Source of the DNA: Serripes groenlandicus | Lineage: Eukaryota; Mollusca; Bivalvia; Cardiida; Cardiidae | DNA length: 64,000 bases | Direction: 5' to 3' | Assembly: GCA_031761405.1 (NCBI GenBank) | Contig: JASEVX010000001.1 | Span: 111,974,025 to 112,038,024, forward strand | Shown here: in pieces, positions 24,801 to 39,800 of the stretch | Position numbering within the stretch: position 1 is the stretch's first letter | Layout of the letters: the number at the start of each line of letters is the position of its first letter | Program-made: the position numbers and the translations under genes | The notes under the pieces: generated by a model | What the model was told of the DNA's origin: nothing | Seen by the model: only the letters and a program-made list of their open reading frames with translations | The model's database searches: none

Positions 24801-27800
24801 ATCATCCAATTATACAGACAATAAATTTTCTCAGATGGTTTCTAGGTAGACAATTATGCAAATGTCATATCAGGTAAGCAGTTAAAAGACGTCTGTCATT
24901 ATGTAATAAAGAGTTTCTGAATAATTCAGGGAAATCTATTCTGCAACTAAGTGGAATGTACTGTTTCATTCATAATGAAAATGAGCCACAAAACATTCGA
25001 AATCTTGCTTTCCGACATTTCTTTGTGAACATTTGGAACACCCTATACAGCAACAGAAACACTGATTATATACAGGGTGAAATAAATCTTCAATGAATAT
25101 CTCAGTCAATGCTTGACTACCTCTTTCAGATTTCGGAATTAAACTCCTTTGAGGTTAAGACAAAAAGCAAATCATATTAACCCTTCCCCACCTACAGACA
25201 AATTCGGACACATCTACAGCAGACGTTTTTTGAAAACATTGTGACAAAAGGGTTTTTACATAGTTTTGATTAGTCATTGTTAAAGTCGTCTGCTGCAGAT
25301 TTGCAGCATGTGGGAAAGGGTTAACCCTTTCCCACATACGACACATCTGCAGCTGACAACTGAAAAATTATAGAGGCATCACTATAGAAAATTCCTATAG
25401 ATTAAAGTATAATTATTAAATATAGTTGAAATGGCAAATTTGGAAATTGCTGCTTATTAGCAATTTCTCCTTTTGTCACAATGATTTCAAATGTCATCTT
25501 CTTCATAGGTGTCAGAATGCATCTGCATGAGTGAAAAGGGTTAAACAAAAATATTGATCAGCGATTGTATAGAAACCATTAATGGACAAGAAGAAATTGT
25601 GCATTATTAACAATTTCTTCTTTTTCTTTAATGTTTTTGTTTTGTATCAGAGAAAGGTCCATTTTTCGGTTATGTGGCCCATTTTGGTAAATACTCTAAC
25701 CTGTCTTTCCTGACCCCGCATTACTGGACTTCCCTAAAAATAATACTTTACTTCTAAAATCTAATACAATAATAAGTTTTTACTGTTTTTATAATTAGAT
25801 GAAAATTCCATTAAAAATGAGAAAATAAGAAAACATATGGTTCGGATGTCCATAATGCAATTTAAATAATTCAATCTATAGGCATATCATAAGTTTCTCC
25901 ATTGGTAACTTTCCAATAACCCTTTTCCACATACAGACACATTTTGATGCATTTGCAGAAGACAATATTTGGAAACATTGTGGCAAATGCAGAAATAGAT
26001 CATAATGTGCAGTTTTGACACAACGTTTTCAGCTCTATTCAGTAATTAACCCTTTTCCTCATATAGACGCTTTTTGACACCTCTGCAGCAGATGGCTTTT
26101 AGAAAACATAGTGACAAAAGAAGAAATTGCTCAAAACAAGCAATTTCTCCTTTTGCCACAATGTTTTCCACTTTTAGTCATTCCATTCAATTGTAGAGAT
26201 TTTCTATTTTTTGACAAAATATGTTCAAAGTCGTCTGCTGCAAAATTGTTGTATGAGGGAAAGGGTTAAAGAGTACAGATATTTTCTATCAATCATGTGG
26301 AGGTTTACATAGTCTCCTGCTGCTGGAGAGAGTTAACTTGTATGCCATTCTTGGAGGCATCATAAAGCTTTTCATAATTGACCATAAAACAGATACACAG
26401 CACTTTCATCATATCTTCTAATGTACCTATGGCAGTCTTGTAATCTGTGTAAAAATGACATGTGTTTCGTATCCTTTAGATGCATTAAGGTTTGAAAACA
26501 ATATCAAAAGCAGTTGTTGAACACACTAAAATGAGCAATGCCCCCCCGTCTTCTTAGATATTTTAAATATTCAATGACACCTGTAACAGGGACAAGCTTA
26601 AATCATTCATGATAATTAATAATGTGATTTTATTGGCTGGTGCACAAACAGTTTTCAACATAAACACCCATACAGATAAAACACAAACTCTGTTACCTTG
26701 TAGAACTCCTCGACTGCGGGGACATTCAGTCGACTGGAGCTCCAATCTCTCGTCACTTCAACTTTCTCTTTCTCATTGAGCCATATGATCTCCTGTGTGG
26801 CTGCTTGTAAAAATTCTACCAGTGATTCCAGGCTCTTCATTCTACGACTAGATGTATTCTGCAATAGTCATAGTTAGGGAGACATAGATATGAGGTACCC
26901 TTCATTTTGATCATGTTATAAATCAAAAGAATCGTCTATGTGAGATGTTTGTTTTGAGTACCCACAACATAGGGCTTAAATGAACAATAAGAAAGATATT
27001 GTGGAGCACTCAATTTTTTTTATTAAAGCAAAATTAACCATTTACCTGATATACCAATTATTTAGCAACCCCACTAAATGCTTTACCTGTCAATAAGTCA
27101 GTCAGTAAAAGCTTGACAGACAGTTAAAGGAGAAGAGATATGTCAACGTATCAAAGCAGACAAATGAAATAAAACGTTTACAAGTGTAAGATAAGTATAA
27201 TTACTTACATTTAGCAATGAGTAGCTGACTTCTACTTTAGATAACCATTCAGTATAAAGATCTTGTTCATCTGGCGCCAAATTAACCTGTAATTAACAAG
27301 TTATGTCACTTGATGTGTACTCTTAACATTTTTAATGGTATTTCAGTCATATCATAGTTGTATAATAATTTATGGTCCGAGTAACTGACCAGTACTAGAC
27401 TTGAAAATGTGCCTTGCACATTGCATGGGCACTCGACCATAATCGCCATGCGCTGGGATCAAACCATGAACGATTCCAAATTCTGAAAGTTAAACATTTG
27501 GCCATGGCTGACTCAATGAGGTAAGTAAATTGAATATATAACTCTTCATTTCTGTCTGAAGTTTTAACCCTGCTTTGAAAGCATCTGAGAAACGAGAGTG
27601 ATTAAAGGAACAGATGTGTTGATAAATATGTAGAAAATGTTGAATATCAGGACAATTGTGGCAAAAGGAGAAACTGATCATAATGAGCAATTTCTTTTTT
27701 TGCCACAATGTTATCAATTCTATTCAATAATTACACATTCATTTATTGAGAAATTCCATTTTTGCCAACATTTTGAAACAAAATTCCTTCTCAATATCTT

Positions 27801-30800
27801 GGCATGTCCTCAACCAAATAAAGCAGCTTGTTCAACTTACCCGATCATTTATACATTTGTCTATCTCCTTTTTAAACCCTGTTATTTCTAAATGGTCTTC
27901 TTTATAACTATCATGATTCATTTGTATGGTGGCTAAGTCACTTCCAAATTCCACATCCTCCAATGCATTTTGTTTCGCCTCGATCCAGTTTAAACAGTGT
28001 TGCACATGTCTGAATGCTGGGTTGTTTTCTATGAGACGAACTTCAGTCACAACCTCCCGACGCCGTGTCGTCGTAATGTTATCTTCCACGTAGGATTTTG
28101 ATACAAGTTTTTGTTTGACATTTGTATATAGATCGTTTCTTACTTGGGAGACTCGGGATAATAAACCAGAGACCCTGAAAGTATACCAAAGAAAAAAATG
28201 TCTGAGCATGAAAGTAGATAACCAAAATGCCATATTGTGGCTAATTACAACGGATTTTGTAACCCTATCCAAAATGCAGATGCTTTTTTTTCTTTTGCTG
28301 CCCATTTGTTGTATATGGGAAAGGTTAACATCTTCAGAAAAAATGCAATTTCCAAATTGGACATAATTATGAATTTATCGGAATTACAGCCCAATTTAAG
28401 ACATTGTAGAAAACTTGGTGAACAAAGAAGAAATTGCTCTTAATTATCATTTAAAGCATCATTTAATGAAGAGGCCAGCATTTCACCTTAATAACTGTTT
28501 CCTGTTTTTCTTGCACCAGTACTCCACACGACATCCTTCAAAGACAATTGACTACCTTCCCAAATAGACCATTTTTAGTCCATGACAATGTCAGGAAAAG
28601 ATTGAAATACATGGATACCTACCTTCTATATATATTATCAGAAGTGGCATATTTGCCATCTTGTAGGGCCTGTGCATCACGTAGCAAGGACTGCACATTA
28701 TCCTCGATAGTTTTAACGGCCCGATCAAGGGCATCACAGTTACGCTTAGCTTCAAAAGGATGGAGAGACTCAATGCGTCGCTCCTCTTCCCCGATTCGTC
28801 GATCAATGTCATTGAGACTGTCATCACAGTGTTTTGATTCTCGGTGTATTTTCTCGGCTAGCCTTTGAAATCTCTCTAATCTGAAATAAATAAAAATGTT
28901 TTGAATTAATTGTTGATTCTAGGAAATTAGGAAATGAATCATAATTTTGTTAAACCCTTTCCCAAATAAAGACGGTTTCTGAAGACTCTGAAGCAGATGT
29001 TTGAAATCTAAATGAGAAATTTCTTCATTTGCCCAGATATTTTAAAAGTAGTCTGCTGCAGATTTGTTGTATGTTGGCAAGGCTTAACAGAAAGGCATAG
29101 TTATATAACTTGATCAGTGAGCTAATGTAACAACCCTACAAACATTTAAGTGGATCCGAGAGTTGTAATCCAATTACTCAAGTTTAAATAAATACAGAAA
29201 CAGAGGATAATCAAACAATGATTCATTCCTAATAAGGTTAACTCTGTCTTACAAAACAAATGCAGAAGACTTCTTTGAAAATAACTACTCAAGAATATTG
29301 AAAATCCCATTAAATTAAGCTGTAATTATTAAAATGACTTGAATACATTGTTTTCAATAGTCATCTTGTATAAACAGCATGCCCACTGAGTTCTGAGATT
29401 TTGGGTACATGTACCCACTGCCTTTGGAAATTTGGGGTACACAGTAACAATAAGGGGTACAGATATAATAAATTTTGTTCTTTTTTATCATCTCCCTCTC
29501 CACATTCAAGGAAAAGACAAAAACTTAACAGATTGACTAATTAAAGAGAAAGTACAAATTAAGATTATCATTGAAAGAAGACAAAAGTATGAGCAATATA
29601 TCCCTCTCCCACAGTGTATTTAAAATGTGTCTGTTGTAGACAAAAAGAAAAATATCTGCAATGGACAAACATAACATCTGCATTCTGTTCTCTTCAATTC
29701 AGGCTCATGCCAATATGAATCGGCAAATACCACTGTGTAATCATGTAAAAAGAACTTGCGTCACTATCAAATGTCTTTAAATTCAATTTGAAAAATAAAA
29801 GATACAATGGTTACTTCGCCATAAAAAGGATCCGAAAAAAGCGCATCCGATTATACGTCTAGTTTTACTCTAACGGGACTAATTAATGACTAGCTCTTTA
29901 AAATAGGACATTTTCTTTTATTTCAATATCTTCGCTTACTGTTTATCGGTTGGAAGAAGCTTTTTATGGTCTTTTTTTGTTCATTTCGCCCGCGCAGACG
30001 ATGCAATGTTTTGGATACGTAATCGCAACTTCTCGATAATGAGCTGTGCCCTGCTTGTCTGTTTACGACATATTTGACTTACTGATCATGTGACCAGTTT
30101 GTACATTGCTTATTGGCTTGTCGAAGTTGAACGATGACAACCGATTGTTCAATCGGATATTTCCGTATAATATATTAAAGAACAGTTGAGATGTGACGAA
30201 ACGATCCGATGCATTTCCGATAAAGATGGGTTTTCCCATCCACAAATGTCCGATTCAGCCCGATCGTATATTTTCATAGTTGAAAGACTTGAAGCCGAAA
30301 ATTGAAAGGCAACAACAATAAAAATAATAGAATAGAGTGTCTTATTTCTTCATATTAATTGTACGTGCGTGTACCCCTCAACATCAGAACTTTTATGTGC
30401 ATGCTGATTATTTTACGTGATTCACGCAACATTTTGCGTGAATGGGCATGCTGATAAATTATGAAATGATCTCAAATTGAAAGATTATGTTTGGCAAACA
30501 TTATGCCCCCCTGAGCACCATGTTGTCAGGAATATTTGGACAATTGAATAAAATATGCTTGGACCAAAATGCCAGCTGATTTGTCATTTCACATTGGATG
30601 TCTATGAGTCAGTTTTAAGATTATGACCAATGTTCATTCAAAGTTTGAGAATGGTAGGTACAGTTATCACTTGGACAAGTGTTGGTCTACCAACAGACAA
30701 ACGGACCTACCGACCGACATGTGCAAAGCAATATACCCCCCTCTTCTTCGAAGAGAACATAATTATTGAAAAGACTTGAAAACATTGTTTTCAAAAGTCA

Positions 30801-33800
30801 TCTTGTATGAATTAAGAAATGATTTCAATTTGAAAGATTATGTTTTTGGCATATGAGATAAGCAGTGAATGATGTGTGATTACCGAATGATTTCTGACTG
30901 TACTGCCATCTCCCGTTCCTGTACTGTATGTTCTAATCTGTTCCACAACCTGTTGATATTGTCCGGATACAGTTCATCATCCGTACCAAGATGGGAAGCA
31001 CCAGAACTCTGTAATTATACATCATAAATTACCACCCATTTGATAACAAAACTAAGTTAAGTAATGGCATAATCCTTTCCCACATACAACATACTTGCAG
31101 CAAAGGACTTTGAAAACACATATGGTAAATCTATATAAATGAAAGTGTTATCATATCACTGAATAGAGTTTAAAACTCATGAAGAGCATTTTCTCCTTTT
31201 GCAACAATATTTTCAAAAGTTGCTAGTTGCAGATGCGTCTGTATGTGGAACAAGAGCGCCAAATGCCACAAAATACGTCCTGTTTTTTTTTTAGACCAAT
31301 AAAGTTTAGTGACAATTGGTTGTACATTAGGCAAATTTAGAGAGCAGACACTGTTAGTACAGTTTTGGCCATTTCGAGGGACATAAGTGTGTAGTGACTA
31401 AGATAACGTGGTAAATTATCGAACTTGTCCAAGATATTATGCCAATATACATTCTGACCAAATTTGGTGATGATTGGACAAAGGCTTCTAAAGTTATTGA
31501 GCTGACAAGACCAATTTTAGGAAATTTCTATAATTAAAGGGCGATAACTCTCGATTGACTAAAGCAATATGGGTAGTTATCGAACTTGTCCGAGATATTA
31601 TGCCAATACACATTCTGACCAAATTTGGTGATAATTGGACAAAGGCTTCTAAAGATATTGAGCTGAAAATCCCAATTTTAGGTAATTTCTATAATTAAAG
31701 GGCAATAACTCTTGATTGACTTAAGCGATATGGCTAGTTATTGAACTTGTCCGAGATATAATGCCAATACAAATTCTGACTAAATTTGGTGATGATTACA
31801 CAAAGGCTTCTAAAGTTATTGAGCTGACAAGACCAATTTTAGGTAATTTCTTTAATAAAAGGGCAATAACTCTTGATTGACTTAAGCGATATGGCTAGTT
31901 ATCAAACTTGTCCGAGATATTATCCCAATACACATTCTGACCAAATTTAGTGATGATTGGACAAAGGCTTCTTAAGTTATTGAGCTGACAAGACCAATGT
32001 TGGGTAATTTCTATAATTAAAGGGTGATAACTCTCGATTGACTAAAGCGATATAGCTAGTTATCAAACTTGTCCGAGATATTATCCCAATACACATTCTG
32101 ACCAAAGTTGGTGATGATTGGACAAAGGCTTCTTAAATTATTGAGCTGACAACATACTGGACGCCGCACTTAAAACTATAATACGATCCGGGCGTATAAA
32201 AAGGTTTACCAAGAAGTGATACAGATTTAATCTCTTACCACAAAATATATTTAAGGTTGTTTGTTTTGAAAACACATATGGACAAAATGTAACTTGAGCA
32301 AAACTGAAGCATAACTTTGGAGAAATTGCTCATAATGAAAAATTTCCCCTTTTTTCACAATGTTTTAAACTCTATTCAGTCATTATGCTTCCAATTATAG
32401 AGATCCCCAATGAAACTGCCTTTATGTTTACAAAGTCGTCTGCAGCATATTTGTTGAATGTAGAAAAGGGGTTAGGGATTTTAAGCATCAATTCCTTTTT
32501 TGGTCAGTTCATCTTTATTTCAGACAAAATCAATGTCCAGCTTGGCAAAAAAGTACAACTCATTTGCCAGACCAGTGATATTTTATTACTTTTATTTAAT
32601 CCTTTCCCTCATACAACAATTCTGCAGCAGACAAATTTGGACATATTTTGTGAAACAGTGGAAAATCTCTATAATTGAATGAATAACCTATGATTAAAAG
32701 TAGAAAACATTGTGGTAAAAGGAGAAATTGCTTGTTTTGAGCAATTTCTTCTTTTGTCACTATGTTTTCAAAAAGCAGTCTGCTGCAGAGGCATCAGAAA
32801 GCATCTATATGAGGGAAAGGGTTAATCAGCATACAATGTGATGCTCAGAAAGACATTTGGTGTCGAGAATAACTCTTTGGGAAAATAAAAAGATAAAACA
32901 GGAGGGAATTTGCTTTGGTTTACTACCCTGTAAAATACCCTAACCCTTTCCCTCATATAGACGCTTTTTGATGCCTCTGCAGCAGACGGATTTTTGAAAA
33001 TATAGTGACAAAAGAAGAAATTGCTCAAAACGATTTCCATCTATTGATTGATTTATTGGGGTTTAACGCCGTTTTTAACAATTTCTCAGTTATATCACGG
33101 CGGCCAGTTCACCTACTCATGCATTTCCTGGTTTTCTCACACCAGTACTCCACACAACAATCTTCCCAAGCAACTGGCTGCTTTTCCACATAGACTTAGC
33201 CCATTGGTGGAAGACGAATGACGCGTGTCGCAATGACTTTTGCAATCGACGGAAAGAAAGTTGGCCGAGCCGGGATTCAAACTCACAAACCCTGGATTGA
33301 CAGCCCGCGTCGCTACCGGGGCTCGGCCGATTTCCATCTAGGTTATCCATCTAATTTTAGAGATTTTCTATTTTTTGACAAAATATGTTCAAAGTCGTCT
33401 GCTGCAGAATTGTTGTATGAGGGAAAGGGTTAACCCTTTCCACATGCAGATGATTTTTGACACATCTTTCACAGAAGAGTTTTCAAGATATAGTGGCAAA
33501 AGTATAAATCGCTCATACTGAGACATTTTCCCTATTGCCAAAATGTTTTCAATCTTAATCCATAACATAAACATTCTTACAGAGATTGTCTATGTTATTA
33601 ACCCTTTCCCTCATATAGACGCTTTCTGACGCCTCTGCAAACATAGTGACAAAAGAAGAAATTGCTCAAAACGAGCAATTTCTCCTTTTGCCCCAATGTT
33701 TTCCACTTTTAGTCACATAGGTTATCCATTCAATTATAGAGATTTTCTAATTTTTGACAAAATATGTTCAAAGTTGTCTGCTGCAGAATTGTCGTATGAG

Positions 33801-36800
33801 GGAAAGGGTTAAAGTTGTCACATAAAGGTTAAAAATCGACACCTACACAAACAGATCAATTTGATATAAAAAATTCTATGTCAACAATGAAACGGATGGA
33901 ACATCAACAAGATATGTTTTTATCCAGTTGAATAATTAAAATCTGTTTAAATGTAAAGGCATTGCCATACAAGGATAAAAAGTCCAAATCCCTACTCGCC
34001 AGCTTGTAGAGGATTACCCTAAGAATTGAGCTAATAGCTTCAGAAGAGAAGATTTTTTAAAGAATAATGTAAACAAAAAAACAGACAGACAGCAATCACA
34101 ACATCCCCACCCTTGCTCAGGTGAGCAAAACGTGCCTTGAGAAATAATATTTGAGGCCAACATCATAAAATCTTACCTGTATGTCATCAAATAGTTTTAA
34201 TATTCTTTTCCTTATTTCAAGCCGTGGGGGGACATCTTCAATTTTAAACCTATTCAAATCCAATAATAATGACTGAAAAAAAGAAAGAAATGTATTTTAA
34301 TGGATATAAAAAGGTTGGGCAATTAACTATTATGTAACCCACTTTGACACATCTGCAGCAGATGACCTTTGAAAACATTTTGGCAAACAGGGATCCACAA
34401 AGTTTTCAACTCATTCAATAAGTTTACCTTTGTTTAAAGGGATTTTTCATTTTTGGCAGGGATATTTCCAAAATTGACTGATGCAGATTTCATGTAAGGA
34501 TTAATCGAATCAAACAAAACTACAAGCCCAAATCAGAGAAAAGGATAGGTAGTAAGGTATTCACTTCTACATACACAGAGTTAACCCTTTCCCTCATATG
34601 ACAATTCTGCAGCAGACGACTTTGAACGTATTTTGTCAAAAAATGGAAAATCTCCATAATTGAATGGATAACCTATGACAAAAAGAGGAAAACATTGTGG
34701 CAAAAGGAGAAATTGCACGTTTTGTGCAATTTCTTCTTTTGTCACCATGTTTTCAAAAAGCCGTCTGCTGCAGAGGCATCAGAAAGCGTCTATATGAGGG
34801 AAAGGGTTAACCCATCAACTGGCATGCAAGTTTAACAAGAGCATCGCCGATGATACAAATCTCCTAGCAGGTACAGATGGTTTATAGTCGCTGTGAACTT
34901 TGACCTACATCAATGAACCTGTCCAAGCTCTCTTGACACTGAACATATGTATAAAGTATGAAGGAATTCCGTCCACAAATAAAAGTGCTAGAGTGATGAT
35001 ATTCTTTCCGACAGATACATTATAGTCACTGGGACCTTGACCTTTGACCTAAGGCAGTACAACTCGAACATGTCCAAGCTCTCTTTACACTGAACCAATG
35101 TATGAATATGAAGAAATCCATCCATAAATGAAAGTGATAGAGAGATGGCGCCTTTTTGACATGTATTAGTCACTGTGACCTTGACCTTTGTCAGTAAATC
35201 TCAAACATGTCCAAGCTCTTCTTACACTGAACATGTGTATGAAAAATGAAGGAATTCTCTTCACAAATGAAAGGGCAAGAGCAATGATGTCATTTCAAAC
35301 CGACATATTAGTCACTGTGACCTTGACATTTGACCTAGGTCAGTTAAACTCAAACATGTCCAAGCCATCTTTACAATGCATCTGTGTATTAAGTATGAAG
35401 GAATTCCATCCGCAAATGTAAGTGCTAGAGCAACGACACCTTTTAAACAGAAGTGTTATTATTAACGCTGTGACCTTGTTGAGACACTAATATAATCACT
35501 GTAACCTTGATCTTTGACCTAGGTTGGTGAAATTCGAACTCGTACAAGAGACGATGCTTGTGAACATATGTGTAAAGTTTGATAACAATTGGATAAGAAA
35601 AGAAGTCCTTGGAGAGATGGTGTTGTGGAGACCCTAATATATAATCACTGTAACCTTGATCTTTGACCTAGGTTGGTGAAATGCGAACTCGTACAAGAGA
35701 TGATGCTTATTATTGTAAGTCTTATGTTTAATAACAATTTGATAAGAAAAGAAGTCGCCACAGATGAAGTTGTTGAGACACTAATATAATCACTATGACC
35801 TTTTACAAGTGATGATGCTAGATTGGTGTCGTCTATTGGCTGATCCATCAAAAGGGAAACACATTTAAAATTTATGTGAACAACAAAATATCATGCTAAC
35901 AAGATTTCAAGTTTGTATTGTGAGCCAAATGATTTGTTACCTTCATTTCTATGAGAGTTGTAGGAAAGTTTCTCTCAGAGAACATCAATATCACATCCTG
36001 TAGCCATGATACCAGAGGGAATGACAATTCTTTGTATTCTTCTATCTTCAACTGTCTCTCCTGTAAAAATATACAATTGTTGTTTATCTTATTCAGGGTA
36101 TATTTTAACCCTTTCTAACACAAAGTTGTATTTTGAAGCATCTTTTGAAAACAATGAGGGAAAGTGAGAAATTTATCCCATATAAACCACATCCCCATCA
36201 CCAACAATGCTTTACAACTCTGAAACATATTACAATTCAAATTTTCAAGCTGTTACAAACTTTTTAGTAGATGTTTTCAATGCAACAGATTCATGTTAAA
36301 TCAGATAAATAACTGGTATTTAGACCTTTAAAGTTGAGACCTTTCCCTCCATGCATTCAAACGTCTGGGAAAAATCATGAAAAATTCTCGATAAAGTAAA
36401 ATTATTGAATCATGTTGAAAACATTGCTGCAAAAGAAGAAATTGAGGCGGATGCTCTACCTCTGAGCCCCCGTCACTAAAGGAAGACTTTCATTATCCTT
36501 CAGTGACTGCTCCACACAGGGGACTTCAGCAAACTAATGACTTGCATTATCCTTGAGTGACTGTTCCTCTTAGGGAACTTAAGGGAACTGATGACCTACA
36601 TAACCCTTGAGTGGCTGCTCCATTCAGGGGACTTCAGGAAACTGATGACTTACATTACTTTTTATCGAGTGCTCCACTGAGTGAACTTCAGGAAACTTAT
36701 GATGTACATTATCTTTGAGCGAGTGCTTAACTGAGGGGACTACAGGGAACGGATGACTTACATTATGCTTTAGTGATTGCTCCAGTCAGGGGACTTCAGG

Positions 36801-39800
36801 GATCTGATGACTGAATACCTGTTCATTGAGTGAGCGCTCCACTTAGGGAACTAAAGGGAACTGATGACTTACATAACCCTTGAGTGAGTGCTCCACTGAT
36901 GGGACTACAAAACTGAGGGATCTGATGACCTTCATTATCCCTGAGTGACTGCTTCACTCAGGGACTTCAGGGAACTGATGACTTACATTATCCTCAAATG
37001 AGTGCTCAACTGAGGGGACTACAGGGAAATGATGACTAACATTACCCTAGAGTGAGTGCTCAACTGAGGGCACTTCAGGGAACTGATGATTTACATTGTC
37101 CGTGAGTGAGTGCTCAACTTAGGGGACTTCAGAAAACTGATGTCTTACCTATTCCTTGAGTGAGTGCTCAACTGAGGGGACATCAGGGAACTAATGATTT
37201 ACATTAACCTTGAGTGAGTGCTCAACTGAGGGGACTACAGGGAACGGATGACTTACATTATGCTTTAGTGATTGCTCCAGTCAGGGGACTTCAGGGATCT
37301 GATGACTGAATACCTGTTCATTGAGTGAGCGCTCCACTTAGGGAACTAAAGGGAACTGATGACTTACATAACCCTTGAGTGAGTGCTCCACTGATGGGAC
37401 TACAAAACTGAGGGATCTGATGACCTTCATTATCCTTGAGTGACTGCTTCACTCAGGGACTTCAGGGAACTGATGACTTACATTATCCTCAAATGAGTGC
37501 TCAACTGAGGGGACTACAGGGAAATGATGACTAACATTACCCTAGAGTGAGTGCTCAACTGAGGGCACTTCAGGGAACTGATGATTTACATTGTCCGTGA
37601 GTGAGTGCTCAACTTAGGGGACTTCAGAAAACTGATGTCTTACCTATTCCTTGAGTGAGTGCTCAACTGAGGGGACATCAGGGAACTAATGATTTACATT
37701 AACCTTGAGTGAGTGCTCAACTGAGGGGACTGCAGGGAAACGATGACTAACATTAACCTTGTGTGAATGATCGACTGAGGGGACTGCAGGGAAACGATGA
37801 CTAGTATTAACCTTGTGTGAATGATCGACTGAGGGGACTGCAGGGAAACGATGACTAACATTACCCTTGAGCGAGTGCTCAACTGATGGGATTTCAGGGA
37901 ACTGATGACTTGCATTGTCTTGAGTGAGTGCTTCACTGAGGGAACTTTAAGGAACTGATGACTTACATTGTCCTTGAGGGACTTCTCTACTGAGGGGTCG
38001 TCAGGGAACTGATGACTTACATTATCCTTAAGTGACTTCTCTACTGAGGGGTCGTCAGGGAACTGATGACTTACATTATCCTTAAGTGACTTCTCTATTG
38101 AGGGGACTTACAACTTACATTACCCTTGAGTGAGTGCTGAACTGAGGGGACTAAAGGGAACAGAAGACTTACATTACCCTTAAGTGAGTGCTGAACTGAG
38201 GGGACTACAGGGAACAGATGACTTACATTATCCTTGAGTGACTGCTCCACTGAGGGGACTACAGGAAACAGATGACTTACATTATCCTCGAGTGACTGCT
38301 CCACTGAGTGGACTACAGGAAACAGATGACTTACATTATCCTCGAGTGACTGCTCCACTGAGGGGACTACAGGGAACAGATGACTTACATTATCCTTGAG
38401 TGACTGCTCCACTGAATGGATTACAGGAAACAGATGACTTACATTATCCTTGAGTGACTGCTCCACTGAGTGGACTACAGGAAACAGATGACTTACATTA
38501 TCCTTGAGTGACTGCTCCACTGAGGGGACTTCAGGGAACTGTTCATACAATGAGGACACATAGACGATGATAGACTTCTCATCTGGTCTCTCCACATCCA
38601 CATCTGTAACATATACACACAGATTATGTAAAACAGGAAATTATATATCAGCTGTATCTTGCAATTTGGGGTCTCATGTAAGCATGTATATTTGCATGGT
38701 CTCACCTAAGAGCCTTCATTATCGGTGTACATATAATTTAGTCCTAGATGCATTGTATGACAAAAAACTAAAAATGTACTTTAAAATAATTCCGTTATGG
38801 GGACGCCAAGACTCAAACAATCTGTAATTTGGCAATAAGCCTTCTACTCTTTCCCACATACAACAAATAATCAGCAGACGACTTTGAAAACATACTGGCA
38901 AAAATGTGAAAAATCTCCATAAATGAGAGTTAAAGTATCAAAAGAATTGAAGGTGTTTTCAAAAGTCGTCTACTGCAGAGGCGTGAGAAAGTGTCTTTAT
39001 GTGGGAAAAGATTAAGTCTATGATGACAATGTTTGAATCACTGGAAGGCTAACGTGAATTCCAGTTTTCTAAGTGTGTTATAATGTTGGTAACCAACCAT
39101 TATGTATAGCTCATTAATAGTTATTTCCCATAATGTTTTTAAACGATATGTGTGCTGCAGAGATATGGCAGCTCTTCTGTATCATGATAATGGCTGAAAA
39201 TCAAATAAGCTGATGTAGGGCCAAACAGTAGCACCATTAATCTTCCTGACTTTATGCTCATTGGAGAAATATGACATCTTAAACAGCATCAGTCAACATT
39301 TCTATGAATCCGTTCTACAGTGTAAACCAAGTATGGTATTGCAGCAGGCGACTTTGAAAACATTTGAGCAAAACTAAGGAAACCTCAATAAATTTAAGTC
39401 AAATTATTGAATAGAGTTGAAGAATTGTGGCAAAAGGAGAAATTGCACGTTTTGAGCAAATCCTCTTTTAGTCACACTGTTTTTAAAAGTCGTCTGCTGC
39501 AGATGCGTCGTAATGTGTCTACAAGTGGCAAAGGGTAAAGGCCATAAAATATGATTGAACTGACTCGAATTTTGAGACAGAAAGTTTAACAGTATGAATT
39601 AAGATGTTTCACGGTCAAAGTTAAGAAATTATGTGTAAAAATGGCAGGTTTATAATGTGCACTCAAATAAATATTCATGTACACATAAGGTCTTGTATTC
39701 ACATATTTTTTATGTGAAGTTATTAACTTTTTACATCAAAATCATGATCACTTAACCCTTTCCCACATACAGCAAATCTGCAGCAGATGACTTCGAAAAC

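Larger units (their letters stand above)
20393..26696 (-). other. Intron 11
   Basis: 6.3 kb. Holds the MITE-in-MITE (20467-20851), old MITEs at about 21497-21706, 22390-22563, 24299-24388 and 25179-25544, a SINE (22628-22855), a Helentron-like element (22856-24281) and a young MITE (26046-26269). The 165-codon open frame at 20926-21423 ends inside an old MITE and shows no domain. Confidence 0.7.
31009..34176 (-). other. Intron 6
   Basis: 3.2 kb: an old MITE (about 31077-31248) carrying a Helentron-like element (31249-32200), an old MITE (about 32216-32475), young MITEs (32596-33433 and 33598-33812) and another old one (33430-33600). No coding signal. Confidence 0.7.

Noticed and set aside
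28115..28868. Plus-strand open frames opposite exons 8 and 9
   Set aside because: Antisense shadows of strongly supported minus-strand spectraplakin exons.
38095..38601. 168-codon open frame with repeated PSVEQSLKDNVSHLF motifs as a separate gene
   Set aside because: It is exon 4 plus read-through into the exon-derived minisatellite. I treat it as a splicing and repeat finding, not an independent gene.
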